A DNA stretch of 64,000 nt from Pseudomonas matsuisoli (lineage in GTDB: Bacteria; Pseudomonadota; Gammaproteobacteria; Pseudomonadales; Pseudomonadaceae), in the NCBI RefSeq assembly GCF_014647635.1, contig NZ_BMPO01000007.1:62001-126000 (forward strand), given 5' to 3'. The notes beneath the pieces are model-generated. The model was not told where the DNA came from, did no database searches, and saw only the letters and a program-made list of their open reading frames with translations. The number at the start of each line of letters is the position of its first letter. Within the stretch, counting starts at the first letter, position 1. Positions 25,737 through 35,399 of this stretch are shown here, piece after piece. The translations under genes and the position numbers were made by a program.

Positions 25737-28226
25737 ATGATTTTACTGGCACTGCAGGACGAAATTAGAACCCTGATTGAGAAACAGCAAACCTTAATGA
25801 CCAAGTTGAGGGATGACGAGACTATTTGGAAGTACGAGTCCCAAGCAAACACTCTGACACAGGCTGACCTGGAGCGACAGCGTGAGGCGCTGGAGAGCGA
25901 CAAGGTTAAGGTGCAGATGCTGGAGTCGACCATTGCCGTGATAGGGACCATGAAGGCAGGGAAGTCGACCACTATAAATGCGTTGATAGGGAAGGATGTA
26001 CTGCCCCATCGACTGACGGCCATGACCACATTGCCTACTTTGATCAGGCACAAGCCTGGCCAGAAAGAGCCGGTACTCAGGCTGCACAAGCTAGATGTGT
26101 TTAAGAAGTTAGTTGACGAGGTGAAGGCGAAGGTCGATGCATCTGGTGGGCAAGAGGCCGATCAATCGAGAATCAACGAAGCTCTGGCTACAGTTAAAAC
26201 AAAGTCAGCGGATATTCGCGGGGAGTACGCAGGTAAAGACGAGGTCCACCAGGCGCTGTTTCTGATCAACGACACGTTGCGACTGGCGGGCCATGGCAGC
26301 TTTGCTGTTAACTTAGATGAGTATCTAGGACAATTCACCGAACTGACCAGTCTGCCCACGATTGAAGTGGAGTTCCGCTGTCTAGCCGGCAAGCCCCTGA
26401 GCGATCATCCAGGCTCTCTGGCGTTGCTAGACACGCCTGGCCCAAACGAGGCTGGGCAAAGCAAACTTCTGAAGCATATTCTCTCTGAGCAAATTGGAAA
26501 GAATGCGTCGATGGTTTTGCTGGTGATGAACTACACCCAACTCAACACCGAGCAGGACTCTGAAGTTCGAAAACAGATCAGGGATATCAAAGAGGTTTTC
26601 AGGGATCGCTCGTTTGTGGTCGTGAATCGCTTCGACGAAAAAAAACAAAATGACCTGGATGAGGTCCAGACCAAGAAGATGGCAAGCGACTTGTTGAATG
26701 ACAGCATCGATGATGATGACTTCATCAAGCCTGATGCCGTCTTCCCGGTCTCATCACATTTCGCTTTCATCGTGGAAAGAGTCAGGCAACAGATCGAGGC
26801 AGGGGTAGAGCTCTCAAGGTTTCTCGCTGCTGAGCAGAATCGTGACTTTATTACGGCCGCCTTCGGAATAATAGAGGACGACGAGATTGAAGAGCTGACC
26901 TTCGAAGACATCGAGAAGAAGTACGCTCGCTTGTTAAAGCGTTCTGGCTATGAGCCCTTTATTAATAACATGCTTGAAAAGGCCTACACCAAGGCGGGCG
27001 AAAATAGCCTTCAGGCGGCACTGGCTAGACTCAACGAAAACGCCGTCAAGATTGATAGCTTTTCCACGGCAGTTCGAGGCGGTCTGGCGCAAGAAATGGG
27101 TGCATTAATGGAAAGCATCGAGCGGACCAAAAACCTCGGCCATGCTATTGATGCTGTTTATCGCAAGCTGGACGAGGTAAAGAGCAGTGGTATTTCTGAG
27201 TATAGGGATCAGGCGCGCGCTGCGCTGGTGGAGCATGTTGGGGAAATAAAAAACAGCATCGGAGAAGAATTTGTCAGAGCGCGGAGAGACTTGCTTGGGA
27301 GGCTGGAAGAAAACTTAGAGGCGAAGTCCAGTGAACAGGTCGATCAAAAGCGGCAAAGATCTATGTCTCGCTCCGCATGGATAGATCGGAACGTTATTGA
27401 AAGAGATCTGAGGAACCTGCGTGCTGAAATCGATAGACACTCAAAGGGTGGGGATGGCGTTCTTGACTTTGGCGTAGACAAACAAGCCGCATTGAGCTTC
27501 AGCAAAAGGGCGGGCGATGTGATTACGGAATTGTTCTCTTCAATGGTCGGGTCGCTGCAGGCCCAGTTGAGTGAGTTCGAGGAGAATATTCAGCGGGACA
27601 TCCAGGTTGAGCTGGTGGGTCGGTTGGGGGAGCTCTGCCAGGATTATGAAGCTGCAATGCAGGAAAAGGGTTTCGATTTTAATATTCATCTGACAGATAG
27701 TCTCGCATTGGATGTGCTTAGTGATGCGCAGGTGCGCGTCAATGAGGGCGATGCGGTAGAAGCCTACAAAGAGCGTGTGACGAAATCCTGGAAGAAGCAA
27801 ACTCGACGCGAGGGCTGGGTTCACAAGACCTTGAAGGTGCTCAGTTTTGGTCTGAGGGACGACTACACCGTAGAGCTACAAACCAGCAGTGTTGATGAGC
27901 AGCGTTATAAAATCACGCTTGACGACTATGTTCAGAAGTCCCAAAAGCTTGCCGACTCATTTTATGCGAATGTTGATGCGCGCCTTGCAAAGCAGTTTGA
28001 AGAGAGGCTGGTTCCGGCGGTAGACGAGGTTTTCGCTGGCGTGATCGAGAAGGTCAGCGGCATCGAAGGGGCTTTGGAGAAATCAAAAAAGCTTAAGGCT
28101 GAAAGTGTGGCTGTTACGTCTGCAATTTCAGCCATGATGGATAGAGTAAAAAGCGACAACGTTACTCAGCTCAAGCGACTGGAGGTTGCAAGGCTGGGCA
28201 TTAACTCCTTGGCGGCCGGTAAATAG
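25737..28226 (+). CDS. Dynamin-like GTPase, CrfC/RdcA (YjdA) homologue
   Basis: 829 residues. The GTPase domain has the P-loop VIGTMKAGKSTTINALIG (about residues 66-83), switch region MTTLPTLIRHKPGQKEPVL, G3 LLDTPGPNEAGQ (about 229-240) and G4-like VVNRFDEKK (about 294-302). These stretches are near-identical to E. coli CrfC/YjdA (GTMKAGKSTTINAI; LLDTPGPNEAGQ). The rest is helical stalk (about 340-829). In E. coli this GTPase, also called RdcA, acts with RdcB on diguanylate cyclase DgcE and has been linked to the replication clamp. The following gene here is RdcB-like. Dynamin-like proteins also act in membrane-protective phage defence. First gene of a three-gene operon. Confidence 0.88.
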   Translation: MILLALQDEIRTLIEKQQTLMTKLRDDETIWKYESQANTLTQADLERQREALESDKVKVQMLESTIAVIGTMKAGKSTTINALIGKDVLPHRLTAMTTLPTLIRHKPGQKEPVLRLHKLDVFKKLVDEVKAKVDASGGQEADQSRINEALATVKTKSADIRGEYAGKDEVHQALFLINDTLRLAGHGSFAVNLDEYLGQFTELTSLPTIEVEFRCLAGKPLSDHPGSLALLDTPGPNEAGQSKLLKHILSEQIGKNASMVLLVMNYTQLNTEQDSEVRKQIRDIKEVFRDRSFVVVNRFDEKKQNDLDEVQTKKMASDLLNDSIDDDDFIKPDAVFPVSSHFAFIVERVRQQIEAGVELSRFLAAEQNRDFITAAFGIIEDDEIEELTFEDIEKKYARLLKRSGYEPFINNMLEKAYTKAGENSLQAALARLNENAVKIDSFSTAVRGGLAQEMGALMESIERTKNLGHAIDAVYRKLDEVKSSGISEYRDQARAALVEHVGEIKNSIGEEFVRARRDLLGRLEENLEAKSSEQVDQKRQRSMSRSAWIDRNVIERDLRNLRAEIDRHSKGGDGVLDFGVDKQAALSFSKRAGDVITELFSSMVGSLQAQLSEFEENIQRDIQVELVGRLGELCQDYEAAMQEKGFDFNIHLTDSLALDVLSDAQVRVNEGDAVEAYKERVTKSWKKQTRREGWVHKTLKVLSFGLRDDYTVELQTSSVDEQRYKITLDDYVQKSQKLADSFYANVDARLAKQFEERLVPAVDEVFAGVIEKVSGIEGALEKSKKLKAESVAVTSAISAMMDRVKSDNVTQLKRLEVARLGINSLAAGK

Positions 28227-28234
28227 GAAAGGGT

Positions 28235-29164
28235 ATGACAGCTTTAAAGTCTGCTGAGATGGAGCGCCTGGTTGAGGCCTATCCGCATCTTGAAGAAAAG
28301 GCGATCGTCGACTTCATCAACGGCTTAAGCGTGATGTCGGATCACCTTAGCGAAAAGCGCAAAGTGGCCCAAAATGGGCTCTCTGCCCGTATTTTGGATC
28401 GCTTGACCGGACAGAGCACCCAACGTCAAGAGTTAATCGACTCCAGCGTGGAGACTAGCCTGAATTTTATAAAGGACTATGTGGTTACCAATGAGCAGCG
28501 CCTGACCAAAAATGAGTACTTCTTACGACAAGTAATGAGTGGCGTGGGCCTGCTGTCTACAAAGTTACAGGAAGTGACTGCAGATACCACTGACCTGCGT
28601 CAAGACTTGACTGAGTTAGCTGGCAAGGTTGATTACATGAAGCATTCTCTTAACCAGAGAATGGACGGTTACGAGCAATATAACCGCGCAATGGCCGAGG
28701 CTAATCTTGCAATTAGTATTTTTGCCAGGAGGGAGTCTCTGCTTTCACCGGAGCAGAGTCTATGGATGCTGTTAACTCGTCTTAAGTACGGAGAATTTGG
28801 ACGCTGGATCCAAGCTGGCAGGGGTAACCAGCAGCATGAGAAGGCTGTTCAGTCCGCTTTGCAAACACTAGAAAATGACTGCACGCGCATCTTGTGTGAA
28901 TTGACGGGGCGCCCGATGCATTGTGTGGTCGACCGCCAAGCTCTTTTTGCTCAACTATCTGCGAAAGATGAGCTACTGCAGGATGCGCTGAGACTGGTTA
29001 GCGAGCATGGTTCCAGTGAATTAGAGCAAGTATTGCTGGCGGTCAATAGTGGCGAGGCGCCTAGGACGGGAGACGAACTTCCCTACGTGTTTTCCAACCA
29101 AAGCATATATGACGAACTGTCGCAATTGCTGAAGCCGGGAGCGCATCATGCTGCAATCCACTAA
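28235..29164 (+). CDS. RdcB-like partner of the dynamin GTPase
   Basis: 309 residues, no membrane helix, largely helical. LNFIKDYVVTNEQRLTKNEY and the region TKLQEVTADTTDLRQDLTEL suggest a coiled coil in the middle (about residues 75-145). I identify it with the 'diguanylate cyclase regulator RdcB' (YjcZ) family by position beside a CrfC/RdcA homologue and by length (E. coli YjcZ is about 290 residues), with less certainty from sequence. It begins 8 bp after the GTPase (ribosome site AGGAAAGGG across the junction) and overlaps the patatin gene by 17 nt, so the three products are probably made in fixed proportion and work together. Confidence 0.65.
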   Translation: MTALKSAEMERLVEAYPHLEEKAIVDFINGLSVMSDHLSEKRKVAQNGLSARILDRLTGQSTQRQELIDSSVETSLNFIKDYVVTNEQRLTKNEYFLRQVMSGVGLLSTKLQEVTADTTDLRQDLTELAGKVDYMKHSLNQRMDGYEQYNRAMAEANLAISIFARRESLLSPEQSLWMLLTRLKYGEFGRWIQAGRGNQQHEKAVQSALQTLENDCTRILCELTGRPMHCVVDRQALFAQLSAKDELLQDALRLVSEHGSSELEQVLLAVNSGEAPRTGDELPYVFSNQSIYDELSQLLKPGAHHAAIH

Positions 29165-30185
29165 ATTGGGGTTGGTCCTATCTGGCGGTGGGGCTAAAGG
29201 AGCCTATCAGGCAGGTGTCTTGCGTTATCTTGCGGAGAAAAACATCCAGCCAGACGCAGTCGCTGGGGCAAGTATTGGTTCCTTGAACGGTGCAGTTGTT
29301 GCGAGCGCAGGCAACGTGCGAGTAGCAGCCGAAACGCTGGAACAGGTGTGGCATGAAGTTGCCGAGAACTCGCCGTTGAAAATGGATGCATTGGCATTTC
29401 TCTCTTTCATTATGCGTATTTCGATGGCGGCATTTGGAGGTCCCCCAGGGCGAGTTGCTGCAGCTTCAACTCAGTATCTGCAATATGTGCTGCCAGAGAA
29501 GTACCACAAGTATGTGGGCGACCCAGCGTTTTTCGATAACTCTCCAAGCGTTGATATTTTGAATCGCTATGCAGGGCTGCGCGAGAAAAAGTCTGGCCTG
29601 CCTTTTTGGGTGTCCGTCTATGAAAGCGACGGAGCGATCAAAGATCTGATGGGGTTTGCTAAGAGTAGCTTGGGCCTGTCCGATTCGAAAGACTCAAGCT
29701 TCATATGTATAAATCCGTTGTCAGAGGACCAGAGGCGAATGGTACTGCTGGCTTCTTCGGCAATCCCCTTAGCTTATGAAGCGCAAACCATCGGTGGGAA
29801 AAAATACTATGACGGTGGGTTGGGTGGATCTAGAGCTGTGCAGGGTAATACACCGATACTGCCGTTAATCAAGCATGAAAAGTGCAGTCACATCATCGTA
29901 ACCCACCTGCAGGATGGAAGCTTTTGGGATCGTAACCGCTTCCCCGATACGACGATCCTAGAGATTCGCCCTCGTGGTATTGGTCGTAAAGGGTTACTCG
30001 ACATGCTCAGCTTTGAGCGTGACATCATTCTAGAGTGGATGCAGCAAGGCTACGAAGACGCTAAAGCGAGTATTGAGCCGGTCGCAGAAGGCCTGGCCGC
30101 CTTCAGCAATAGCCGAGAAAGCCAGAATAACCTGGATGAGGCTGCGAAGCAGATGGCCGAGGCATTGCAGTGGCTTAAGCGCTAA
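29148..30185 (+). CDS. Patatin-like phospholipase
   Basis: 345 residues. The oxyanion loop is LVLSGGGAKGAYQAGVL (about residues 9-25), the nucleophile elbow GASIG puts the catalytic serine at about 42, and the dyad Asp is in YYDGGLGG (about residue 222). Patatins hydrolyse acyl chains of membrane phospholipids; CapV is a patatin turned on by cyclic dinucleotides in CBASS defence. There is no signal peptide, so it would act from the cytoplasm on the inner membrane. Its start overlaps the RdcB-like gene by 17 nt. Pairing with RdcA/RdcB-like partners suggests regulated membrane attack or remodelling; that is inference. Confidence 0.9.
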   Translation: MLQSTKLGLVLSGGGAKGAYQAGVLRYLAEKNIQPDAVAGASIGSLNGAVVASAGNVRVAAETLEQVWHEVAENSPLKMDALAFLSFIMRISMAAFGGPPGRVAAASTQYLQYVLPEKYHKYVGDPAFFDNSPSVDILNRYAGLREKKSGLPFWVSVYESDGAIKDLMGFAKSSLGLSDSKDSSFICINPLSEDQRRMVLLASSAIPLAYEAQTIGGKKYYDGGLGGSRAVQGNTPILPLIKHEKCSHIIVTHLQDGSFWDRNRFPDTTILEIRPRGIGRKGLLDMLSFERDIILEWMQQGYEDAKASIEPVAEGLAAFSNSRESQNNLDEAAKQMAEALQWLKR

Positions 30186-30453
30186 GCAGATAGGCTGCTG
30201 CGCTTTGGGCTCATCAATGTTTCTGGCAAGTGTTTGTTAGGGAAAGGCGGCGCAGTGCATAGCAAGGTGCAGTCAGCGGACAATGCGGTTCAAGCTGACG
30301 GTTTCGACCTCGTCTAGCAGATACAAGTGCATCCGCAGCGCTCCGATTACACTGCAGCTGTATTCGGAATCTTCCTTACAAATGCGATTCAGCAACCTCG
30401 TTCTCCTGAGCACGTAGATCCGCAACCGCCAGCTATAAACCCAAAGGACGCCA

Positions 30454-33400
30454 ATGCCCTCCCCCACCAACTTCACCTTCCTCCAGGAACACCCACCCGT
30501 TTTCCTAGAGCTCGCCACCACCGCTGAGCAAGTGTTCGCCGCCTCCCCCAACACGACGCTCATCAAGCTGCGGCAGTTGGGTGAGGCGTTGGCACAGGAT
30601 CTGGCCGGGCGGGCGGGGGTTGAGTTTGATTCGGCGGTGAGTCAGTCGGATTTGCTTTATCGCCTGGGTCGGGAAATCAAGCTGGATCGGAACATCCTGC
30701 AGTTGTTCCACACGCTGCGGGTCGAGGGAAATAAGGCGACGCACGAGTTTCAGACGCGGCATCGTGAGGCGTTGGACGGGTTGAGGGTCGCGCGGGATTT
30801 GTGTGTCTGGTATCACCAGGCGTTTGGTAGTGCGGGCACGCATTTCAAACCGGGCGCCTTCGTGAAGCCGAGCGATCCGAGCGAGCCGTTGCGCGGGTTG
30901 CAGGCGGAGATCGAAAGCCTGAAGGCGCAGCTGCGTGCATCCAGCGAAGAACTTGAAAGCAATCAGGATTTGGCGAAGCTGCTCAAGCGCGAGGCGGAGG
31001 AGTATGCCGTGCTGGCCGAGCAGATGGATGCCGAATCGCGCCTCTATCAAGAGCAGGCAGCCGCGCATGAGACCGAACTGAAAACCCTTCGTCAAACGCA
31101 TGAGCAAGAACTCAAGGCGCTGCAAAAACAGCTGGAAGATCAGCCGCAAGCCAGTCAGCAGGTCCAGCAGAAAACGCAGAAGGCGACATCGGCTTTTGAC
31201 CTCAGCGAAGAACTCACGCGGATCCTCATTGACCAGCAGCTCAACGCCGCCGGCTGGGAAGCTGACTCCCTGGATCTCAGTTACAAGAAAGGCGCACGCC
31301 CCGAACGCGGCAAGAACAAGGCGATTGCCGAGTGGCCTACCTGCGTACCGAAAGAAGATGCCGACTATGTGCTCTTCGCAGGCCTGACACCGATCGCCAT
31401 TGTCGAAGCTAAGCGCCAGCGGGTGAATGTTGCAGACCGCATCCCTCAGGCGGAACGTTACGCGCGTCAGCTCATTCTCGACGGCGATTTTCAACCCGCC
31501 TGGCAACTCCAGGGCTTAGCCACAGGCTGGAATGACGGCCAACAAGGTCTGTTCGAGGTGCCGTTTGCGTTTGCCTGCAATGGCCGCCCTTACATCAAGC
31601 AACTGGCACAGCAATCCGGCACGTGGTTCCGCGATTTGCGTAGCCCGGCCCATATCAGTCGTGCACTGCAAGATTTTTATACACCGGACGGGCTTCTCAA
31701 CCTGCTCAAACGGGACCAGGCCGAGGCCGAGAAATCGTTGGAGACCGAAGGCTTCGCCTACCTCAAGTTGCGCGCCTATCAGATCAAGGCCATCCAGGCG
31801 GTCGAGCAGGCGTTGGCCAATGACCAACGTGACTGCCTACTCGCCATGGCCACCGGCACGGGCAAGACACGCACCATCATTGGCCTGCTCTACCGCTTCC
31901 TGAAGGCTGAGCGCTTCAAGCGCATCCTCTTCCTCGTCGACCGCAGCGCGCTAGGTCAACAGGCCATGGATGCGTTCCACGATATGACGCTGGAACAGAA
32001 CCAGACGCTCGCGCAGATCTACAACATCAACGAGCTGGGCGACATGGCCGCCGAGGCACAGACACGTGTACAGGTAGCAACCGTACAGGCGATGGTGCGC
32101 CGCCTCTTTCAGTCAGATTCGCCGCCGCCCATCGACCAGTTCGACTGCATCATCGTCGACGAGGCGCACCGCGGTTACACGCTTGACCAGGAAATGAGCG
32201 AAGGCGAACTGGCGATCCGCGACCACAACCAGTACCTCTCACAATACCGCCGTGTGCTGGACTATTTCGACGCCTGCAAGATTGGCCTGACTGCCACGCC
32301 CGCGCTGCAGACCAGTGAGATCTTCGGCAAGCCGGTGTTCATCTACAGCTATCGCGAAGCCGTGGCGGACGACTGGCTGATCGACCACGAACCGCCGATC
32401 CGTTACCTCACTCGCCTCGCCCAGCACGGCATCCATTTCGAACGGGGCGAGACAATCAACGTACTCGACACCCAGACCGGCGAAGTGGAAGCGGCGGAGC
32501 TGGAAGACGAGCTCGACTTCAATATCGAGTCTTTCAATCGCAGTGTCATCACCGAGGCATTCGACCGAGTCATCTGCGAGGAGCTCGCCAAAGAACTCGA
32601 CCCCTTCGGCGAAGAAAAAACCATGATCTTCTGCGTCAACCAGAAACATGCCGAGCGCGTGAAGCTGCTACTCGATCAGGCCTTCTCCGCGCATTACGAA
32701 GATCAATACAACCAGGCAGCGGTCAGCATCATTACTGGCAAGAGCGACAAGGTGGCTACGCTGATCCGCAGCTATAAGAACGAGCGCTATCCAAACATCG
32801 CCATTACAGTCGACCTCCTCACCACCGGCATCGACGTGCCCAGCATCTGCAACCTGGTATTCATGCGCCGGGTGAAATCGCGCATCCTCTACGAACAGAT
32901 GAAGGGCCGCGCCACCCGGCGCTGTGACGAGATTGGCAAGACGGTATTCCGCATCTTCGACCCTGTGGACCTCTACACCGCGCTGGAAGAAGTCGACACC
33001 ATGAAACCGCTGGTGAAAGACCCGAACATCAGCCTTGAGCAATTGGTGACCGAACTCTGCGATAGTGCCAGCCTCGACGCGCCCGGCAATACCCAGGACA
33101 CCAGCCACGCCCATGATGTGCTCGCGCAGTTAAGCCAGCGCCTGATGCGCGTCCTGCGCAAGGCCGAACACAGAGCCGAGAGCAAGCCGACCCTGAGAAA
33201 ACGGCTCGACGAACTTCAGGACGCCTGGGGCGTTGCCCCGGCCGAGCTACATAAGCACCTGCATGACCTTGGCCCACAAGGCGCCGCCGGATTCATGCGG
33301 ACCCACAGCCGTCTGCTGGAGCAGTTGGATACCATCAAAGCCTTGCTCGTGTCGGAAAACTACCCAGTGATCTTGGCGCATGACGACGAACTCATAGTGC

Positions 33401-33930
33401 GCGAACAAAGCTATGGGCAGAACCAAAAGCCGGCTGACTATCTGGAAGACTTCAACGCGTTCATCCGTAAACAGCTCAACCAATCCGCTGCGCTCAGCGT
33501 GGTCGTCAATCGCCCGCGCGACCTGACCCGTGAACAGCTGCGCGAAGTGCGCCTGCTGCTCGACCAGCACGGTTTCAGCGAAGCCAGTCTGAAGAGCGCC
33601 TGGCGCAACCAGACCAATCAGGAGATTGCCGCCAGCATCATCGGCTACATCCGCCAGGCCGCGATTGGTGAAGCGCTGCTGCCCTTCGATCATCGCGTCG
33701 CCAACGCCATGCAGAAAATCCATGCCCTGCAACCCTGGAACACCGTGCAGCGCAAATGGCTGGATCGGCTGGCCAAACAACTGGTGCACGAAGTGGTCAT
33801 CGACCCACAGCAGGTACAGGATGCCTTCAAGAACGACGGCGGCCTCAAAGGACTGGACCGAAACCTGGGCGGCAAACTGGATGTCGTGCTGGACGCGTTG
33901 AATGACAACTTGTGGTCGACGGCAAGTTGA
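30454..33930 (+). CDS. hsdR: Type I restriction endonuclease subunit R
   Basis: 1158 residues. An N-terminal DUF4145-like helical domain (about 10-125) and coiled coil (about 145-250) precede the nuclease motif (DADYVLFAG then IVEAKRQ, about 302-322: Asp, Glu, Lys). The superfamily 2 helicase has Walker A MATGTGKTRTII (about 464-475), VDEAHRGY (about 567-574), TATPA (about 612-616) and the C-terminal motifs GIDVPSICNLVFMRR and QMKGRATR. HsdR translocates DNA and cuts unmodified DNA when complexed with HsdM and HsdS. The gene is separated from hsdM by about 2.2 kb that carries the RloA/RloB-like pair. Domain order is of the EcoEI-like type. Confidence 0.95.
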   Translation: MPSPTNFTFLQEHPPVFLELATTAEQVFAASPNTTLIKLRQLGEALAQDLAGRAGVEFDSAVSQSDLLYRLGREIKLDRNILQLFHTLRVEGNKATHEFQTRHREALDGLRVARDLCVWYHQAFGSAGTHFKPGAFVKPSDPSEPLRGLQAEIESLKAQLRASSEELESNQDLAKLLKREAEEYAVLAEQMDAESRLYQEQAAAHETELKTLRQTHEQELKALQKQLEDQPQASQQVQQKTQKATSAFDLSEELTRILIDQQLNAAGWEADSLDLSYKKGARPERGKNKAIAEWPTCVPKEDADYVLFAGLTPIAIVEAKRQRVNVADRIPQAERYARQLILDGDFQPAWQLQGLATGWNDGQQGLFEVPFAFACNGRPYIKQLAQQSGTWFRDLRSPAHISRALQDFYTPDGLLNLLKRDQAEAEKSLETEGFAYLKLRAYQIKAIQAVEQALANDQRDCLLAMATGTGKTRTIIGLLYRFLKAERFKRILFLVDRSALGQQAMDAFHDMTLEQNQTLAQIYNINELGDMAAEAQTRVQVATVQAMVRRLFQSDSPPPIDQFDCIIVDEAHRGYTLDQEMSEGELAIRDHNQYLSQYRRVLDYFDACKIGLTATPALQTSEIFGKPVFIYSYREAVADDWLIDHEPPIRYLTRLAQHGIHFERGETINVLDTQTGEVEAAELEDELDFNIESFNRSVITEAFDRVICEELAKELDPFGEEKTMIFCVNQKHAERVKLLLDQAFSAHYEDQYNQAAVSIITGKSDKVATLIRSYKNERYPNIAITVDLLTTGIDVPSICNLVFMRRVKSRILYEQMKGRATRRCDEIGKTVFRIFDPVDLYTALEEVDTMKPLVKDPNISLEQLVTELCDSASLDAPGNTQDTSHAHDVLAQLSQRLMRVLRKAEHRAESKPTLRKRLDELQDAWGVAPAELHKHLHDLGPQGAAGFMRTHSRLLEQLDTIKALLVSENYPVILAHDDELIVREQSYGQNQKPADYLEDFNAFIRKQLNQSAALSVVVNRPRDLTREQLREVRLLLDQHGFSEASLKSAWRNQTNQEIAASIIGYIRQAAIGEALLPFDHRVANAMQKIHALQPWNTVQRKWLDRLAKQLVHEVVIDPQQVQDAFKNDGGLKGLDRNLGGKLDVVLDALNDNLWSTAS

Positions 33931-34060
33931 GTGTCAGGATTGCCCCATGCATCGGCGCGATCGCTCATTCCAAGACCCTCTGTGCCCGTGAACGCTGCAC
34001 ATCGGACGCAGAACGCCCGTAGCTGCATTCCCCGCAAAGCGGGTGGAACAATCTTAAAAC

Positions 34061-34086
34061 TGTCCGCTGTCCCAGGACAGCGGACA
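34061..34086. promoter_or_regulatory. Perfect 12-bp inverted repeat before rloA
   Basis: TGTCCGCTGTCC and GGACAGCGGACA are perfect complements separated by 2 nt, in the 275-bp gap between hsdR and the RloA-like gene. No T-run follows, so it is more likely an operator or cruciform than a terminator. A small GC hairpin (CCCGC-AAA-GCGGG) precedes it at about 34031-34043. Confidence 0.55.
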
Positions 34087-34205
34087 CTCGCTAGCAGAAC
34101 ATAAACCGCCGGACCAGCCCTAAACATAGAGCAACCAATCCAAGCCCTTGCCAAAAACGCCATAAAGACCAAGAATCGACAAAATTTCGTTAGAAGCTAA
34201 AGAAT

Positions 34206-35399
34206 ATGATCAGATCCATCCGATTCTCAAACTTCTACAGTTTTGCCGACGAAGCCGAAACCGACTTCACCCTGGGCAAGAAGCCGACACCCTCCGGTTT
34301 CGATATCGAACTGGCGGATGGCAGCCGGCTGAACAAGGTGATCGCCGTGGTTGGTGCCAACGGCTCAGGCAAGACACAGTTCATCAAGCCGCTGGCTTTT
34401 CTGAGCTGGTTTGTCTGCGACTCCTTTTTGGGTAACGACCCCGATAGTGCAGTGTTTTACCGGCCACATCGTCTACATGCATCAGGCGAAACCAAGCTGG
34501 AAGTCGATTTTCTACTCAATGGTATAGAGCACCGCTACCAGCTCGAACTCAAAGCCGGTCAGGTTTGCAGTGAGGTCTTGCTACAGCGCACCAGCAGCCA
34601 GTTCAGCTACTTGTTCCGCCGAGAGCGCAATGCTGACGGCAACGGTTTCAGCTTCAAGCAAAAAGGTTTCCCTTTCCCCAAAGCGCAGGCCGAAAGCATT
34701 CGCGCCAATGCATCATTGTTGGCGGCTGCGCATAGCTATGACATCCACGAGGCTCTACCCTTTATCGAGTATTTCGAGAGCATGACCAGCAACGTCAGCG
34801 CCATGGGGCGGCGACACTTCCAGCGCAGCGCGCTGTTCACCGCAGCAAAAGACTATGAACAAGTCCCACAACTCAAGACGCGCATGATCGAAGCCATGCG
34901 CGAATTCGACCTTGGCCTCAACGATATCGCCATTCGCCAACGCGAAATCACCCGTGAAGATGGCAGCAGCGCTACCCTGCATGAGCCTTTCGGTATGCAT
35001 CGCAGCACAAGTGGCGAAGAGTTCGAGCTCAGTTTTCTCGACGAATCCAGCGGCACTCAATCCACCTTTGTACTGCTTGGGAAACTCCTCAAGGCACTGG
35101 AGTTCGGCGGCATTGCCGTCATCGACGAAATCGACAACGACCTGCACCCGCACCTGATGCCACGCATCCTCGACTGGTTCCGCTTCGAGCATAGCAACCC
35201 GCATCAGGCGCAATTGATCTTCACCTGCCACACGCCGGAACTGCTCAATCATCTGCAGAAGCATCAGGTCTATCTCTGCGAGAAACGTGACCAATGCTCG
35301 GAGGCCTGGCGGCTGGATGAAGTGCAGGGGCTGCGCGCCGACGACAACCTCTACGCCAAGTACATGGCCGGCGCCCTCGGCGGAGTACCGGAGCTATGA
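34206..35399 (+). CDS. RloA/AbiL-type AAA ATPase
   Basis: 397 residues. It begins MIRSIRFSNFYSFADEA, typical of AAA15/AAA21 ATPases related to OLD and RecF. Walker A is VVGANGSGKTQFIKPL (about residues 48-63), the ABC-type signature region lies near LSFLDESSGTQSTF, Walker B is IAVIDEIDNDLHPHL (about 303-317), and the H-loop region is IFTCHTPELL. It overlaps the next gene, a TOPRIM protein, by 4 nt. RloA/RloB (restriction-linked orf) and the two-protein AbiL and PARIS defence systems share this ATPase-plus-TOPRIM design. Here it sits inside a type I locus, the arrangement after which rlo genes were named. Confidence 0.85.
   Translation: MIRSIRFSNFYSFADEAETDFTLGKKPTPSGFDIELADGSRLNKVIAVVGANGSGKTQFIKPLAFLSWFVCDSFLGNDPDSAVFYRPHRLHASGETKLEVDFLLNGIEHRYQLELKAGQVCSEVLLQRTSSQFSYLFRRERNADGNGFSFKQKGFPFPKAQAESIRANASLLAAAHSYDIHEALPFIEYFESMTSNVSAMGRRHFQRSALFTAAKDYEQVPQLKTRMIEAMREFDLGLNDIAIRQREITREDGSSATLHEPFGMHRSTSGEEFELSFLDESSGTQSTFVLLGKLLKALEFGGIAVIDEIDNDLHPHLMPRILDWFRFEHSNPHQAQLIFTCHTPELLNHLQKHQVYLCEKRDQCSEAWRLDEVQGLRADDNLYAKYMAGALGGVPEL

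Noticed and set aside
30505-31506. 333-codon minus-strand frame inside hsdR
   Set aside because: Antisense shadow of the coiled-coil and nuclease region of hsdR; no ribosome site or motif.
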